DNA of 64,000 bases, from the NCBI GenBank assembly GCA_001931905.2, contig MSJI02000867.1:62001-126000 (forward strand), read 5' to 3'. Source of the stretch: Cladosporium sp. IMV 00045 (taxonomy: Eukaryota > Ascomycota > Dothideomycetes > Cladosporiales > Cladosporiaceae). The translations under genes were made by a program, and so were the position numbers. Below are positions 1 through 10,673 of this stretch, one piece after another. Under the pieces are notes generated by a model. The model did not search any database. It worked only from the letters and a program-made list of their open reading frames with translations, and was not told the origin of the DNA. The first letter of the stretch is position 1, and the number at the start of each line of letters is the position of its first letter.

Positions 1-1245
1 CTTCGCGAAGGATGTTTGTCGTCACGTCGATTACTGTAATAGCGAAGAACCCGACTATCACGCTCTCATAGATATCGCCATTCAAAGTGTAGTCAAGCAG
101 GCACATGCAGAATCTGAGGCAGCTATAATCGACATCCGCCTGCGCAGCACGCAGCATTTCTTCTTTATCATCACCGCTGGCCTTAAGGCACCGGAGGTAC
201 TCGACCATCCGAAATAGCTCGGTATGTTCAACGATCTAGCCGTTGGTCAGCCGGTGTCTCAGCCGCGGTAAGTGATCGTGCTTTAGTGTACGAGGCGCGA
301 AACAGAGTAAGCGCTTCCACACTTCCCGGTAGGCGCGATACGTGGATTTTTGCAGCTTGAAAGCAAGCGGCCTATCGCTCGCTCTCGGCCGCTATAAGAA
401 GCTATTGATTCGCATCTGATCAAAGGGATTTACGTGATCTTCTTAGATAGCTACAAGCGCTTAGTCAAGAATTCGATCCAGACTAGCGCAAACTTCCACG
501 AGGTCACCCTTAGTCTCAGCAGATGGACCCCAGGCGAGTCTAGCGGTGTCGCATAGGTGCAACCATCGAGATAGCTGAGCCACCGCGTTAACTGCAGCTA
601 CGGCGAGATTTCCTTAGAGCTCGAGGTGGCGACGAATATTCTGCCTGTCAGCTACTGCGTCTTCTCCAAACTCGCTAGCTCTGATAGGATGGCATCCTTC
701 GGCGAACCCCGGCTTGTGGTATCAAGGGTCGGACGCGCAGTGTTTATGTATACCTCGAGGTAATGGCTACCGTGCCTGGAAGCAAAGAGTCGCTGGCAAG
801 GAACAGGTCGTCGCACGCTCAATTAAAGCCTTTCGGCGATTATTTCCTTTTTCGCAGCCCCGCTCCCTCCCAGCACCTCGCATAAACTGAAGCCATGCTC
901 GTCTTTACAATGCTTGCAAAGGACTTTCTCATTTCGACACACGAATGCACATTTTGCAGGATCGAGAATGCAGCGCTGGCCGTCCAGGTACACAGGGAGA
1001 TCGGAGAGCGATACGACCGGCGAGACCGGTGTCTATAGATCGCCTGGCCGGCAAAGGTCCAGTTGGTGATATTTGAGGACTTCCACGAGTCGACGAGTCT
1101 GCGGAAGCGTGAACTCGTGTGCCTCGGATCGGAAGTGCGCTGTCACCGCGTTCGGCCAAACACCGACCGAGCATTGACGACACACCAAGATGCGATACGC
1201 AGGCTGATACTTCAAGTAAGGATCTATTGCTGGCTCTTCAACGTT
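1..1245 (-). pseudogene. Decayed OrsD-like C2H2 / RecQ-like helicase gene, runs off left edge
   Basis: Read on the minus strand, one frame stays protein-like from about 1245 down to the window edge but is cut by nonsense codons, including TAG at 1033-1035, TAA at 823-825, TAG at 652-654 and TAG at 598-600. Between the stops I see the hallmarks of the fungal OrsD (DUF3505) zinc-finger family: an N-terminal block YRILVCRQC...HFRSEAH, then LPVYLDGQRC with spaced Cys and His, then PCQRLF..RHGSHYLEV, and a line ending SP-stop-LQLTRW where the family normally has SPW. Further along come AYREVWKRLLCF and GDIYESVIVGFFA, typical of the RecQ-like (telomere-linked-helicase-like) proteins that carry this domain. 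Family assignment is from memory of these motifs. The SPW-to-SP-stop change (TGG to TAG) is a G-to-A transition, as expected from repeat-induced point mutation. No intact start codon is visible. It is almost certainly non-functional. Confidence 0.65.
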
Positions 1246-1904
1246 CGACGTCCTATAAGCAGTAACTTACGGCACGGTACGTGTCTAGGACGCGCAACGC
1301 GAGCAAGCCACGCTAGCGACCAAAGTGTGAGACGCTAGCGCCGAAAAGAGCATGGTGAATGCACTCTAGGTAGAGTGGATTGGATGCGTGTAGTGTGGTT
1401 GACCTTGTTAGCTAATAAAGACGACTTCACTTCACTAATCCAGCAGCTGCGAAGCTCCGCAATTGCTGGCTCCTGATTGGCTGAACAGGCCTTGGCAAGA
1501 CCAGCAAGATGGTCAAATTGAACAGCTATTTAGTCAAAAAAGCAAGATGACCTCGATATTCTCACAAACAAGACAAGACGGCACATCCGATTTGCTTATC
1601 TCGTTTATTGATACCTCTGAGTGTGGAGAGTTGGTAATGCCAGCTATGTAAGTTTTGTGTGGAGCAGGTCCATGACGAGACAGATAAGTTAATCGATATA
1701 TGAAGAGCGAGGAAATGAACGTGTATATTGATATACTAGCCCACATTGCATGTATATACCAATAAGTCCCGTAGCGTTGTATCTCATGACTCCAGTGGAA
1801 CAACCGAACAAGTGAAGATCGGTCAAACGAGGCGGAAGATCAGCGATTTTATGGATCGACCAAGGTCCAAAACCAATCAGCGTGAGAGACATATGATTGC
1901 ATTT
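1246..1904. other. Gene-free stretch between pseudogene and PigL_N gene
   Basis: I see no convincing coding sequence here. The short open frames overlap one another on both strands, lack family motifs and have no plausible splice context. The segment near 1680-1760 is somewhat A+T-rich. The right end serves as the 3' flank of the minus-strand gene that ends at 1905. Confidence 0.5.
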
Positions 1905-4511
1905 CTAGAATTTCTCTGCACTCAACATCATAGTGCTGGCCTCTCCCCCAATCCAACGGCCTAGAAGGCTATGTAACGCTGAAGTCGCATCCACTGTCGG
2001 GGCTGGTCTGCCACGCCTGCGCTTGGGTGATGGCCAGCTTGGTGCTTCGGGGATGGAGACTTCGTGCGGCGTACGAGATGCGCCACACGGAGGGGTTGAC
2101 AATGAGATGTCGGAGTGGACCGGGAGTGATTCAGGATCACTCGTTATGTTACCAGCATCCGGACTTCGCGGTCTCTTGATCCCAAGGTGCTGGACGTTAC
2201 CGGGAGAGTTAGACGGGACATGCACACGATATTGTTCATGATCAGCAAGACCAATGCCTGGCCCAAATTTGTTTCCGCTGGGAATGTAGGTGGCCGACAT
2301 CAAAGGTTGATGATCCGATTCAGAAGATTGCAGAAACGGAGGCGGCCAGTATGGCTCGTTCGGCAACATGTTCGGTGGAGGTGGAGGCGGAGGCCGACAA
2401 TAGTGTGAGTTGTAGAATACTTCTGCTAGAGGCGGCACATTTCTAGCACAGTCTAGCTGTGGTGAAACATTTGGTTGACTTGGCTGCTCATGGGATGCAG
2501 TGGAACTCGTCATGCCATGGTGGTGCGTTGGTGGGTTGGCTTGTCCAGCTGAGTATGTAGGTGGAGGAGCGAGGGGGTAAGCACTACTAGTACCTTCCGC
2601 TGACAACCCGCCCACCAATGTGTCCATGTTCATGTCCCGGCTCTCGCTCAGTTTGTCCGCATCGCCCGTGTCGCTGCCTGCCCATGTCGTGCTGCGACCC
2701 ACGCTACGCTTGCAAGCCATGACATGATTGCCTTGCGCACCGAAGTCGCCCGGCGACGGCTGATCGGGCGCTGCAGCGCCGGGTGTGAGTCGGCCAACGG
2801 GAGTAGAGTTGCGGGCAGCAGTGACACGCTTGCGGGTAGTTTCAACACGCCTGCAGCGCAAGATGGGACCGGCACGTTTGGCATCGAGCTGGTGGCTTGT
2901 TTGACTACTGCTAACGCGTCGCCTTCGGGGGTCGCTTGGAGCCTCTTTTCTTTTAGCCAGACGTGAAGTATCCAAGCTAGCCGCAGCCTCGAGGTCGCCG
3001 TCGTCGCCATATGATCTGGCATTAGTTGAGTACGGTAGATTCGAAGATGACTGATAAGTCGATGTCAGCGTTACGGACGATGGCCACTCAGGAGAACCCT
3101 CATGTAGAACCGCATGCTCGACTTGATCAAAAAGTTCATCTCGACCAAGATGATCAGCCTCTTGGCTCATCTGTCGACCCTGTCGGAAGTAGTCAAGCTC
3201 ATCCTGTGGCTCTGGTATGCTGGGGATTGGTCTTTGGGAGGGGCGAAGACCAAGAGTACACGGGCGGCCACGAGGCATCGGAGTCGGCCCTGATATGGAG
3301 CTGGGAGGTGATGGCGACGAGCCATGAGATGCGTGCCACGGTTTGCGGCCAATTTTTGGCTCGCAAAAGTCGATATTGTGATTCTCTGCGTGCCGCTTAG
3401 GGAGAGGAAAAGCCGAGAGACGACCCGAGCCATCAACAGCATTCCAAAGTGCCGTTGACGGTGTCGTGAGGCATGCGCATGCATCATTGGAATCGATGAC
3501 GCCGCCAACTGGGCCTAGGTCCGACCAAGTCGGACGGCGCATGCAGGTAGTACACATCAATCTCTGTGGGAGCTCACCAAATTGCGCTGTGACTCTGGCG
3601 AGCGTACCATGAACATCAGAGCTGCCAAACTTGGTCTTTCCCTGCCATGCGTCAATTGCGCTGGATATCGACATTGCAAGCTCCTTGACGGTTCCCATGC
3701 AGCGGTGCAGCACGTCAATCATTGGATCATCCAGCACCGATATTTTTGACATGGCTGGAAACAAAGTTTGGTCTGATGAAGCATTCGGTGGACGGTCAGT
3801 TTGACTTGGTGGAGCGAGAAAACCTGGCCCTAAGGCCATGAGGTTGACTGTTGTAGGATCTCGAAGATCGTAAGGACGTTGCGTAATGGCAGCTATGGTG
3901 TCAGTGAGGCTCTTGTTAGCTTCTGACAGGCTGTTGTTGGAGATGACCAGAGTTCTTAGTTGGGCCTCAAGCCCACGCAACTCGTCCTTGGTGCTATAGT
4001 ACTTTGTCAGTATTTGCCGCGGATATTAGGTTGAGAACTGGGAAAAATACGCTGCTCGCCGGCCCTCCACGATTTGCAACACTGCAAGCATCAAATGCAG
4101 CACCTCGCTATAGTGTTTCAAAACCTGTTGCAACTCGACAAGCCTGGCACTGCTCAGTGGCCACTGAAGGCGAGCCATCATAGTCAGCTGGTACCTGCTT
4201 TTGCCCGACTTGGTCTCGAATGCGTTCATAGCTTTGTGCAGCTCACAGAATACCTCGTGACATCCTTTTGATACAGCATTTGTGTCTTCGTAAAGTTTGG
4301 GAGTGTGGATATCCTTGGTGTCCGGGTCGCGTAGTAGAGCTCCAACTGCGTCAAGGGACTTCGAAGTCGCCTCGACTTGAACGGCTATGGTCTCGAGTTC
4401 TTTGTTGGCATTGCGGATTTCTCGTGCGCATTTTAAGAGCGTTCCTCCCAAGGCAGCACCAAAGCCAGCTACCTGTAAGACTCCAGTAGCAACACCGAAC
4501 ACTTCCGCCAT
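1905..4511 (-). CDS. PigL_N/SesA-type N-terminal domain protein with C-terminal AT-hook (2 exons, 849 aa)
   Basis: Exons 4511-4051 and 3993-1905 are joined by a 57-bp intron (GTATTT donor, CTGAC branch, TATAG acceptor) that removes an in-frame stop and keeps the frame. Residues 1 to about 155 (MAEVFGVATGVLQVAGFGAA...) form the hydrophobic-then-helical module found at the N terminus of fungal NLR/STAND-like and PigL-type proteins, a domain thought to act as a helical signalling or scaffold bundle. A short coiled-coil-like stretch follows. The remaining 600 or so residues are mostly low-complexity, Ser/Pro-rich and probably disordered, with a run of seven prolines near residue 685. Close to the C terminus is KRRRGRPAP (about 812-820), a classic AT-hook minor-groove DNA-binding motif. 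No NACHT, NB-ARC or ankyrin block is visible, so it is not a complete NLR. A nuclear signalling or regulatory role is inference. Confidence 0.75.
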
Positions 4512-5374
4512 GAGGGTCAGTTGTCATGGTCAATACGGGAGGCCCAGAAGGCTTCAGGAGTAAACATGGTCGCTCTTATAGCCTGTGGCTTCGAGTGTGG
4601 CGGAGTCACATGCATACTTCATCTGCGTGCTGCGCCCGAGAATCTCAGCCCGGAAATGGTCCCGCCGCCGAGACGCGCGCGCGAGGTGAAACCGGCGGAG
4701 CAACGACACGATGATGACCTCAGCTACCACGACCGTCTAGCACATCCATCTACCTCACTCGCACTGGGGTACTGAGCGGAAGCTCGGAGGTGTCGCCTGT
4801 CGATGGATTTGCATCTCTTGCTAGATGGCGCGCTTTGGCAGAGTGTAAGAGTCATCAACTCCGGGACACGAGCTGACCAGGAGCAACAGAACGAACAGCA
4901 ACCAACAAATTCAAGAAACTTCAAAAACTAGGGGATACTGGCGTAAGAAAACTATCCGGCTCTTGCCTACCCAGACCGTCGACCTGGGCACTAACCCAGC
5001 GTCTCACTTGTTACCCCTGGCGGCTGGTCACACAGTTGCCTGAAAGAGACGGACGGGGATAGGGACACTGTTATGACAAGAAGGCCGGTGGATGTGCAAT
5101 CGAGCTAGACAAGAGACAGGACACCCTTGACCTACGAGCGCTCTGGGACCAGCATGCTGGCGAGGGTAGCCGGCTTGCGCCCTGTTGAGGCGTAGAAGCC
5201 GCACGCGAAAGCGAGGGGACAGGCCACCGGCGCAGAGAACTTGCTAAGACACAACCTATATGCTCATCAGGAGATAGACCACCGTTTCACGGGTGTTAAG
5301 ACATGAGGGTTGTGCCCTTCCTAGGGACAGGGCCACTCTGCGAAGGTCTTGTTAAGACTCGAGAATAGGGTTGG
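4512..5374. other. Intergenic / promoter region of the PigL_N gene
   Basis: This holds the 5' flank of the minus-strand PigL_N gene and the 3' flank of the small ORF at 5375. The short open frames present on both strands (for example 4521-4775) have no family signature. I see no RNA gene or long repeat. Confidence 0.4.
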
Positions 5375-5680
5375 TTAGTCGGCCTTTCTCTTGCGAGCCG
5401 CAGCCGCGGCAGCCTCGAAGCCCGGCGCAGCTTGCTGTGAGCCTTCATCTCCCTCCACCGCACTCGGTCTGATCCTCATCGTCGTCCTCTTCACCCCTCC
5501 TGCCCTCGCCTTGCCTCTCGTTACCATTTGCCACTCCGCACCCTCTCCACCCTCCGACCCCGCATCAGCGGCGGCGCCGGCGGCGACAGCGGGCGTCGAG
5601 CTTTGAGGTCCAACACCTTCCCCTCGTCGAACACCGCCTCCCGCTACAACAACAACATCGTTTTGAGTGATTTCATTCAT
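5375..5680 (-). CDS. Possible small low-complexity basic protein (101 aa)
   Basis: A single-exon open frame starts at an ATG and ends with a basic AAAAAARKRKAD tail that could be a nuclear localisation signal. The middle is Gly/Ala/Glu-rich, with one less repetitive segment around EWQMVTRGKARAGG. Composition is strongly G-rich on the coding strand, which can produce spurious open frames. I do not recognise a family. It may be a genuine small nuclear protein, the last exon of a larger gene, or chance. The next gene downstream on this strand is the PigL_N protein, with no evident functional link. Confidence 0.3.
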   Translation of the reverse strand: MNEITQNDVVVVAGGGVRRGEGVGPQSSTPAVAAGAAADAGSEGGEGAEWQMVTRGKARAGGVKRTTMRIRPSAVEGDEGSQQAAPGFEAAAAAARKRKAD

Positions 5681-5978
5681 AACAGTAAAAGTGATCCGCT
5701 CTGAAACTAGCTCGAGGGAGTGGCCGAACTCCCCTACAGTGACGTTATTGTACCGCCGGAATGGTAGCGAGCGACGTACGTTACTCTTGGATGATCCGTA
5801 ATACGCTTTGCATGGAGGCTAACACGTTGCGTGTACAGAGTTCTAGTAGCTGGCATGTTTCTGATACAGATGTCGCTTCTCTAGGATGTCCTCAGCACCT
5901 CCTTCAACCGGTATTTCAATCTGGCTACATACACCTAACACGGGGACCCGTTACAAGACTCACGAGCCAATGCCGATA

Positions 5979-6536
5979 TCAATTCACCTCAGCGCTCAGG
6001 TCCGTGTCGCAGATGAATAGCCGGGTTCCAGTGTTGTAATTGGCGTTTGGAGCTCCAACACACTTGAAGTCATGCTCGCTGTCTCGTCTGCAGCTTCCCC
6101 GAAGCTCGCTACCATCTGCAGGCGTGATCTTGTAGTCTCTCCCTTCTGTGATTTGATCCATTAGCCATATGCAGTCAAAGCGCTGCAAGAAACCGCTCGT
6201 GTGGCTCGTACCGTAGATGGTAAAGTGCCCAATGGCATTGTTCCACTCTAGCTCCTTGATATCGAACTCAGAAGGGCTCTTGTCTTTGTAATCTGTGCAG
6301 TCGTCGCAGCGCGCGTTGTATTTGTTGCTCGCGTCACCCGTGATCTCGGTCATGGTCTGTCCGCTGTTGCCGTTGGTGACATCGTCGCAGGATGGTTCCC
6401 CATCAAAGAAGGCGAGTCCCTTCCAGTTTGGTATCCCTCCTGCAAAGTCTGTGCCCGCTGTATACGCGTAGTAGATGTGCAGCTCAGCTGCGCTGAAGGC
6501 AGCAAAGGTTAGGGCTAGCGTGGTTGAGGGGTGCAT
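5979..6536 (-). CDS. Small secreted cysteine-containing protein (185 aa), effector-like
   Basis: A single-exon gene with an N-terminal hydrophobic signal peptide (MHPSTTLALTFAAFSAAE, about residues 1-18). The mature protein of about 165 residues has seven cysteines and no membrane segment. Aromatic-rich stretches alternate with acidic ones, and the C terminus carries a TRLFICDTD strand of the kind that closes small beta-rich secreted fungal proteins. I do not recognise a named family. Size, signal peptide and cysteine content fit the broad class of candidate secreted effectors or small extracellular proteins. An odd cysteine number implies one unpaired or intermolecular thiol. A TATATA element lies about 100 bp upstream. 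Flanking DNA on the promoter side is gene-free for 3 kb, a common setting for such genes. Confidence 0.6.
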   Translation of the reverse strand: MHPSTTLALTFAAFSAAELHIYYAYTAGTDFAGGIPNWKGLAFFDGEPSCDDVTNGNSGQTMTEITGDASNKYNARCDDCTDYKDKSPSEFDIKELEWNNAIGHFTIYGTSHTSGFLQRFDCIWLMDQITEGRDYKITPADGSELRGSCRRDSEHDFKCVGAPNANYNTGTRLFICDTDLSAEVN

Positions 6537-6637
6537 TTTGGTGTTGATACGGGACCAATTGGGTAGGGAATAAGAAAAGTGCGATCAGGATGCTGTTTGA
6601 TCTCGAGAGCTTACCTTGGCTGCTGCCTTGAGACGGC

Positions 6638-6643
6638 TATATA
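6638..6643 (-). promoter_or_regulatory. TATA-like element upstream of secreted protein gene
   Basis: TATATA lies about 102 bp before the ATG at 6536 on the minus strand. Spacing suits a fungal core promoter. Assigned from position and sequence only. Confidence 0.35.
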
Positions 6644-7744
6644 CTACCTTGGAAATCTGTACACGGCGAAATGCTCTGCTAGTACTTTGGATTATTTGAT
6701 GACGAGAAGGCCCCAACTGCCTGCGTTGGTCCTGTGGGTCGCGCTGGGTTGCCTGAGAGCGTGTGATGATCGACACATCAAGTGGACAATACCAAGAACT
6801 ATCAAACGCTTTTGGCCCTAAAGAAGAGGTGCGTATTCGTCTTGGCGAGGTTTATTGCTTCTTATGGAAACCCGGAGGATTCAAGGCGATATCTAGTAGC
6901 ACGAGAGTCTGGCGTGTTTGGGCCTTAAAGCTGGGAAGTGGAGAAGGTGTAGCATGATACGGGGACATCTGGAGAATAGCCCTAAGGTCTCAATGGCGCT
7001 TCAGCTTGGTAGCGAATTCGAGACATCGCGCTTTGCAGTATCGGGATCAGTCTATTTGAGATTCAGAGCCGCAGCAGTCACAGACAGGTCGATGCTGAAT
7101 CTAACTGCGAGAAGGCTGCTGGGCACTACACGTGGTAGAAGAAAACACTGGCAACTTGACAGACGTACGTCGTGGCATGGCAAATGAGGCTGAGGGTGGG
7201 TGTTGTCCAAGCGTCCGTTGGTGTGGGTCTGAGGCTGTTCATGCCATAAAGTGCTGTGCTTAGCGTTCTTAGCCCCAGCTGCATTGACTCAATTTAGCAA
7301 GCAGTTGTTCAAGTGGCTCATCACCGCTCCGGCATGCTCCATATGCTGCTTGGTGAAGCATCTGCCCGCTATGTAGTTTCCGAACCGGACAAATGCTGCT
7401 GCCAAGTCGTTTGGTCCCGTCGAAACGCGCAGCGAGCCTCACCAAAATTTGGAAACGCGGCGCGCTTTTTGGCCTTGAAATGCATCGCGGGCTCCTTCCT
7501 CACCCGCTTGTGGTGCTGGTTCAGCATGGAATGCGTCGCGAGTCTGGAACCTAGGGATCACGCCCAGCTGTACGTCCTCTGCAAGCCTCGCGACTCTGCG
7601 TCAAGTGCTTGCAGATATCGCGACGCATCTCCCACAATGCGAAATCTCACCGCCATACGTCGGAGAGATGAGTTGAATTCTCATTATGTCAAGTTAGCCT
7701 CAGTCGAATGATGACAGCGACACACGATGCCACAACCTCAGCGT

Positions 7745-7860
7745 CTTGATGAGTATATAGTAAAACTAGTATTATATATATATAGACGACTAAAGACTAA
7801 GAGGGCGTTTGAGATCGGGCTAGTATACTACTACTATAAGGCTTTAAGTTTTAGAGAGTA
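7745..7860. repeat. A+T-rich island with TA-dinucleotide run
   Basis: About 115 bp dominated by TA steps (a TATATATATATAG core near 7775 and repeated ACTA/TATA triplet-like steps near 7825). It contrasts with the roughly balanced composition around it. High TA content is what RIP produces from transposon DNA, but no coding remnant is readable, so the origin is unknown. Confidence 0.35.
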
Positions 7861-9511
7861 TTGCAGAGGTCACAAAGTCTATCTCCGGTAACTTATCATA
7901 TCTTTCCTTACTACGCCCTCCATAACCTAATGCATCCCTGCCTTACCCCTTTCGAGCCCCGGCAGCATACGCGCTCGCCAAGGAGCCTAGGATTCATGCC
8001 TCATCTCGCCAAGACCCCAATCGTTGCGCCCGCAGCACCGCGGAGGCCTGTCAATGTCGGATCCAACTATGTCTCGATCCCGACATCCCTGTGAGTGCAA
8101 ACCGGCAAAGCGATCTCGAATTTAGATCCCGCGTCATAGCGAGGTGGCCATGAGAAAATATGGATGGCCCCAACAGCACCATGCCCAGCTGTAAGTGAGC
8201 ACGCGGAACAAAGACAACGGTAACACTTTGGTCAATTGTAAAGGCCTTTGAGGGTACCATCGATTTGCGACTGTTTTAACCAGCATTCAGCTTTGGGAGA
8301 CGCAAGTTACATGAAACTCTTGCAAATTCATCGCTTAGACTGCGATATGGGTCCACGCAAAATGATGCGACCGTTGCCTGACAGTCAAGCAAATGGCATA
8401 GGGTCCTGCTCTGGTGGCCACTTGCGTTCGATGTCCTCAGTCGGACATGAGAGCAAGTTTCGCATCGTGCGCAGCGCAGGAAGTGTTGTAACATGCTCCT
8501 CCAAAGTCGTTCTTTGACCGCTAATGCTACAACTGTCTGCTAGGTGCAAGCTCTACTCGAACAAAACAGCGTAAGCATGACATCTGCTACAACGACTTAG
8601 AGCCTAGCTAAGGAATTTTGCTCTGGCCTTGGAATGCGTAGCACAGGAAGAGAACATAAACAGGAGCCTATATTGAACAGGAGCTCTGCATCGAGTGAAA
8701 CTTAGCGCGATATCCTCGTAGCGCCGTACACTCTGATAGTCATTGGAAACTTCTAGGCAAATGAAATAAACTTAGCTCAGGCCATCACCATCTGTTCAAT
8801 GACTACAAGACAAGACGCTGAGTGAGGCATAAATTACCGAACAATCAGAATGACGACAGTCAATCAGAAGTACTACGTGAAGGCTATGTCTTATGATATC
8901 ACGTTCTTGCGATATCAGGGTCGAATCGGTCTCACCAATCTTCTAGTTACATTAATTATGCCAGTCAGTAGTTAATCGTGTGCATCAACCCACCGATCCG
9001 GAAAGAGCTGCTTCTTGGTGACGGACGCAGTCAATCGCGAGAAACATTTGCGGCATCATATTCATGAAATCCACTGAATTGCAGAGACTGGATGTTCCTG
9101 CGATTTTGGTGAAACAGCTAGACATGCGCTAGCGTTACAGATGCGATCCTGCATTGCCTCTGTTGTCCTCATTCCTGCAGGAGGATCGGAGGACAGTTCA
9201 TACTGAGAGCGACTACCGGGCTATTGCTCACTTCGGGAATGCCAACAAATTAGCAGGTTCGATGTCTCCCATTGCGGAATATTTAACACCTCTTGGCTCC
9301 GACGATCTTGCACTGCCCAGGTCGTGGACATGGATGTCTTTCCTTTCCAGATAGACGGCGCTCGGAATGCTTGCAAGTTTCCTTCGGAGGCATCGCCCAT
9401 TCCCTTTTCATTTAGATCGCATGTTACAGCTTGACGATGGGCAATCAATCGGCCACGCGCAGTTTCGCTTCTATGCCGCATTGTTTTTGTTGGCGATGAT
9501 GAATCCCATCA

Positions 9512-9519
9512 TATATATA
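9512..9519 (+). promoter_or_regulatory. TATA box of secreted hydrolase gene
   Basis: TATATATA about 140 bp upstream of the ATG at 9655, followed by a pyrimidine-rich stretch, as in many fungal promoters. Confidence 0.4.
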
Positions 9520-9654
9520 CACCAGATCTTTGCATCAACGAAGCCCTCAATCCTTCCATTTCTAAGCCCTAGCACAGATTGATTGAGTCGATCTAGCCCT
9601 ACTGCTTGCACCACTTCTCCTTCTATATCTATCCCCATTCATTGTGCTAGCAAC

Positions 9655-10673
9655 ATGCAGTTTACTTTTGCCATCCTTGCTGCTACTGCGGCCTCGGCCT
9701 CGGCGAAAGCCATCAAGCGCCAAAGTCAAGGTGATGGGTAAGTCGCACACGAGACATTCTTTGCGTTTCTTCGTCGTGCTAAGATTCCCTTCTCTCACAG
9801 GCCCTACGGCCCGGTGTCTTTCACCACTGACGAGACTCTCTCGCGCCATACGATCTACGCTCCGTCCACAGATCCAGGAAGCCCCATGCCGGTGCTCGTC
9901 TGGGGAAACGGTGCTTGTAGCGACGATGGGACATCGGCCCAGAACTTCCTCGCCCAGATCGCCTCGTATGGCTTCGTTGCCATCTCCTCTGGTACGCCGG
10001 GTGGCAATGGCGGCTCGACCACGGTCGAGTGGATGATGGAGGCTGTCGAATGGGCAGTTGCCGGTGCTAATGGATTGAATGTCGACACTTCCAGCATCAT
10101 GGCCGCGGGCTTTAGCTGCGGCGGCACCGAGGCTTATGAGATGCAAAATAATGACGCTGTTTCTTCTATCGGCATCTTCAACTCCGGCCTTTTGGGCGAT
10201 TATGAGTTTGCCTCTCAAATCTCTAAGCCCATTATGTACGCGCTCGGTGGACCCGACGACATCGCATATGAGAACGTAAGTTTTGCGTTGAGTCATAAAA
10301 TCCTCCCCAGAGATGTACTATTGCTGACTCCCAATGCCAGGGCGAACGCGACTATGCCGCTCTTCCCGAGTCCCTCACGGCATGGAAAGGTAACCTCAAC
10401 GATGTCGGCCACGGAGGTACCTACGGTCAACCCAATGGCGGCCTCTTTGCGGAAGCTGCTGCCAACTGGATGCTGTGGGTGTATAAGGGCGATGCGGAGG
10501 CAGGTGCGTACTTCGCCGATGGCGCCGCCGCCTCTAACGGCTGGAATGATGCGGTCAGTCAGAACATCGACAGCTTGTCTGTTCCCATCACTGGTGGATC
10601 TTCCTCTTCCACCGAGAACTCGAGCGCTGGTAACTCGACTGTGCCGGTGCAGGATGGTAATGTTGTCGAGTAG
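9655..10673 (+). CDS. Secreted alpha/beta-hydrolase (3 exons, 296 aa)
   Basis: Exons 9655-9737, 9801-10275 and 10341-10673; both introns are canonical (GTAAGT...CACAG; GTAAGT...GCCAG) and preserve frame. A cleavable signal peptide (MQFTFAILAATAASASA) ends near a KR dipeptide that could be a Kex2-type processing site. The body is an alpha/beta-hydrolase. VLVWGNGAC is the oxyanion-side strand, GFSCG with Ser133 is the nucleophile elbow (GxSxG), GGPDD supplies the probable acid, and DVGHGG the catalytic His. The closest class I recall is the fungal secreted dienelactone-hydrolase/PET-hydrolase-like esterases; the substrate is unknown. After the fold comes a short Ser/Thr/Asn-rich tail ending at TAG 10671-10673. 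The frame beyond that stop is still Ser/Thr/Gly-rich for about 30 codons, so the tail may once have been longer. Confidence 0.85.

Larger units (their letters stand above)
6644..9654. other. Long gene-free region
   Basis: Three kilobases without a convincing gene. Open frames such as 7313-7711 (+), 7861-8094 (+) and 8248-8517 (+) are short, lack signal peptides or domain motifs and show no splice-linked partners. A strongly A+T-rich island sits at about 7745-7860. I found no intact transposase or terminal inverted repeats by eye. Confidence 0.45.

Noticed and set aside
8900..8960. GGGTCGAATCGGTCTCACC segment considered as a tRNA T-arm
   Set aside because: No acceptor, D or anticodon stems can be formed around it; no other tRNA-like B boxes with matching A boxes were found in the window.
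9562..10296. 244-codon minus-strand frame across the secreted hydrolase
   Set aside because: It is antisense to a well-spliced alpha/beta-hydrolase gene and has low-complexity, Arg-rich composition with no motif.
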